Part shown: positions 63,058-64,000 of the stretch, one piece after another
Layout: every line of letters begins with the position of its first letter
Position numbering within the stretch: position 1 is the first letter of the stretch
From: Arcicella rosea
Lineage (GTDB): Bacteria > Bacteroidota > Bacteroidia > Cytophagales > Spirosomataceae
Reading direction: 5' to 3'
Length of the DNA stretch: 64,000 nt
NCBI RefSeq assembly: GCF_014204325.1
Contig: NZ_JACHKT010000005.1
Span: 124,001-188,000 of the forward strand
The notes under the pieces: generated by a model
The model's database searches: none
What the model was told of the DNA's origin: nothing
The model's input: the letters and a program-made list of their open reading frames with translations, nothing else
Program-made: the position numbers and the translations under genes

Positions 63058-64000
63058 ATGAAAAAAATACTAACAAGCATTGTTCTTGCCCTTTTCTTTT
63101 TTACTTCATTTGCTCAAAATCCCACAGAGAAAATTGACCCCATTCAAGAGTTCATCAGTGCAACTACTCAAGTACCATTCATGGCAAAAATTGCAAATAG
63201 TAAAGGACCTGTATCAGTTGCGTTTACGATGGGCGAAAATAATTTGCCAGATAAGTATGAAATAGTTCAGAAATTGACAGAGGAATGTGATAAAGAAGCA
63301 CTCAGAGTCGTCAAATTAATCCATCCTAAATATCTAAAAGATAAATTAGCTGGGAATAAACGAATTGTTTTAGAAGTACCTTTCTTGAATACTTTCAATG
63401 TCTTTTACAGTAAAGGCTACCAAATGGATTATTTTGATAAAGATCAAAAAAGACACTTTGGAAGTGAGCCGATGTACGCAAGAAGGTATTTAGTAGATAC
63501 ACTTTCTGGAAGAATTATTGGTAATGTTGAGTATTTTGTCATTAAAGACAAAATGCCTTCATTAATTGAGATTTCTAAATTACAGATTGATAGTTCTCAG
63601 CAAAATTCCTCAGAATTAATTGACAAAACTGATGCAAACAAAATTTATACACTGACAGCATTTAGCAAGTTTAAATTTCCTACTCTGAGCCAATCTTATT
63701 ATAAAAATGGAAGAGCTGTGTATCGAAATTTTAATGATGAAAACTATAAGTACTATTCAAATGGAAGGATTTCATCTTTTCATAAAAAAGTAAAGGAAGA
63801 TAAGTTTTTCAAGAATTACACAATAAAATGGCATCCGAATGGACTGATGGCTTCAATTATTACTCATATACCAAATACAAATCAAGAAAACGATGAAGTG
63901 GCAGATAATTACCTTGCTGTTTGGGATTCATTAGGAAACCAAATTGTAAAAAATGGTGAAGGTTTTTGTGAGTATTGTAAGTCAAGAAATGATGATTTTT
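63058..64000 (+). CDS. Exported protein with TonB-C-like segment and MORN-like repeats (3' truncated)
   Basis: The frame opens at ATG 63058 and runs off the right edge (314 codons visible). A Sec signal peptide (MKKILTSIVLALFFFTSFAQ) is followed by a segment, GPVSVAFTMGENN...CDKEALRVVKLIHP, that resembles the TonB C-terminal fold (strand, then the DxEAxRVV helix). Further on, YYKNGRAVYRNF, YYSNGRISSF and WHPNGLMASI are MORN_2-type repeats like those of YwqK-like proteins. There is no TonB membrane anchor/proline spacer, so it is not a classical energy transducer. Function unknown. Confidence 0.65.
   Translation, partial: MKKILTSIVLALFFFTSFAQNPTEKIDPIQEFISATTQVPFMAKIANSKGPVSVAFTMGENNLPDKYEIVQKLTEECDKEALRVVKLIHPKYLKDKLAGNKRIVLEVPFLNTFNVFYSKGYQMDYFDKDQKRHFGSEPMYARRYLVDTLSGRIIGNVEYFVIKDKMPSLIEISKLQIDSSQQNSSELIDKTDANKIYTLTAFSKFKFPTLSQSYYKNGRAVYRNFNDENYKYYSNGRISSFHKKVKEDKFFKNYTIKWHPNGLMASIITHIPNTNQENDEVADNYLAVWDSLGNQIVKNGEGFCEYCKSRNDDF

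Noticed and set aside
63080-63265. 61-codon + strand frame near the right edge
   Set aside because: Out of frame with the longer gene from 63058, which has a signal peptide and stays open to the window end.

Overview
The window is a stretch of a low-GC genome from the phylum Bacteroidota, most likely a Cytophagales-type environmental bacterium (the genus is inference). The signs are TTTG / TAnnTTTG promoters, few Shine-Dalgarno sites, a FucP-type permease, KduI/KduD/KdgF and Uxa pectin genes, a DUF1080 protein, many lipoprotein or Sec-exported products, and an outer-membrane barrel C-terminus ending in Phe at the left edge. I see no tRNA, rRNA, insertion sequence or CRISPR array.

Region 1 (1-30100) is an exopolysaccharide/capsule locus, almost entirely on the + strand. 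It opens with the end of a beta-barrel protein, a Wza-type export lipoprotein and a fused Wzz/BY-kinase (Wzc) with a Tyr-Gly repeat tail. A cassette that looks dedicated to a nonulosonic (sialic-acid-like) sugar follows: a CMP-sugar synthetase, an inositol-monophosphatase-fold phosphatase, a protein that fuses a GT42/Maf-like domain to a NeuB synthase domain, a lipoprotein with Asp-box-like motifs, and an acetyltransferase. Next come Wzx, Wzy, several GT2/GT4 glycosyltransferases, two WbsX/GH99-like proteins, and the dTDP-rhamnose genes rmlB-rmlA-rmlC-(gmd)-rmlD. After a terminator there are two paralogous WcaJ-type priming transferases, then a CpsB/YwqE PHP-type tyrosine phosphatase (- strand), the natural antagonist of the BY-kinase.

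Region 2 (30400-48600) is a pectin/hexuronate catabolism locus. A FucP-family permease and a zinc alcohol dehydrogenase are followed by a LacI-type regulator divergent from kduD-kduI. Then come a two-domain rhamnogalacturonan-acetylesterase-like/GH28 polygalacturonase, kdgF, uxaB, uxaA, uxaC, kdgK, fbp, kdgA and exuT. Together they would cut pectin outside the cytoplasm, import hexuronates, send both saturated (Uxa) and unsaturated (KdgF-KduI-KduD) uronates to 2-keto-3-deoxygluconate, split KDPG to pyruvate and glyceraldehyde-3-phosphate, and let fructose-1,6-bisphosphatase feed gluconeogenesis.

Region 3 (48700-64000) is mixed: a tandem M14 carboxypeptidase pair in which the first copy has lost its zinc ligands, hslV without hslU, a 1-Cys peroxiredoxin, a GH25 lysozyme, two GT4-like transferases, an aminopeptidase P, a methyltransferase, a DUF1080 protein, small unknowns, hisS, and a truncated TonB-C/MORN-like secreted protein.

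The strongest non-coding signal is a set of intergenic arrays made of short repeated words (for example 23 perfect copies of a 7-mer at 32867-33027). Several start at or within a few bases of a stop codon and often form long inverted repeats. They occur in many spacers between 21.9 and 57 kb.
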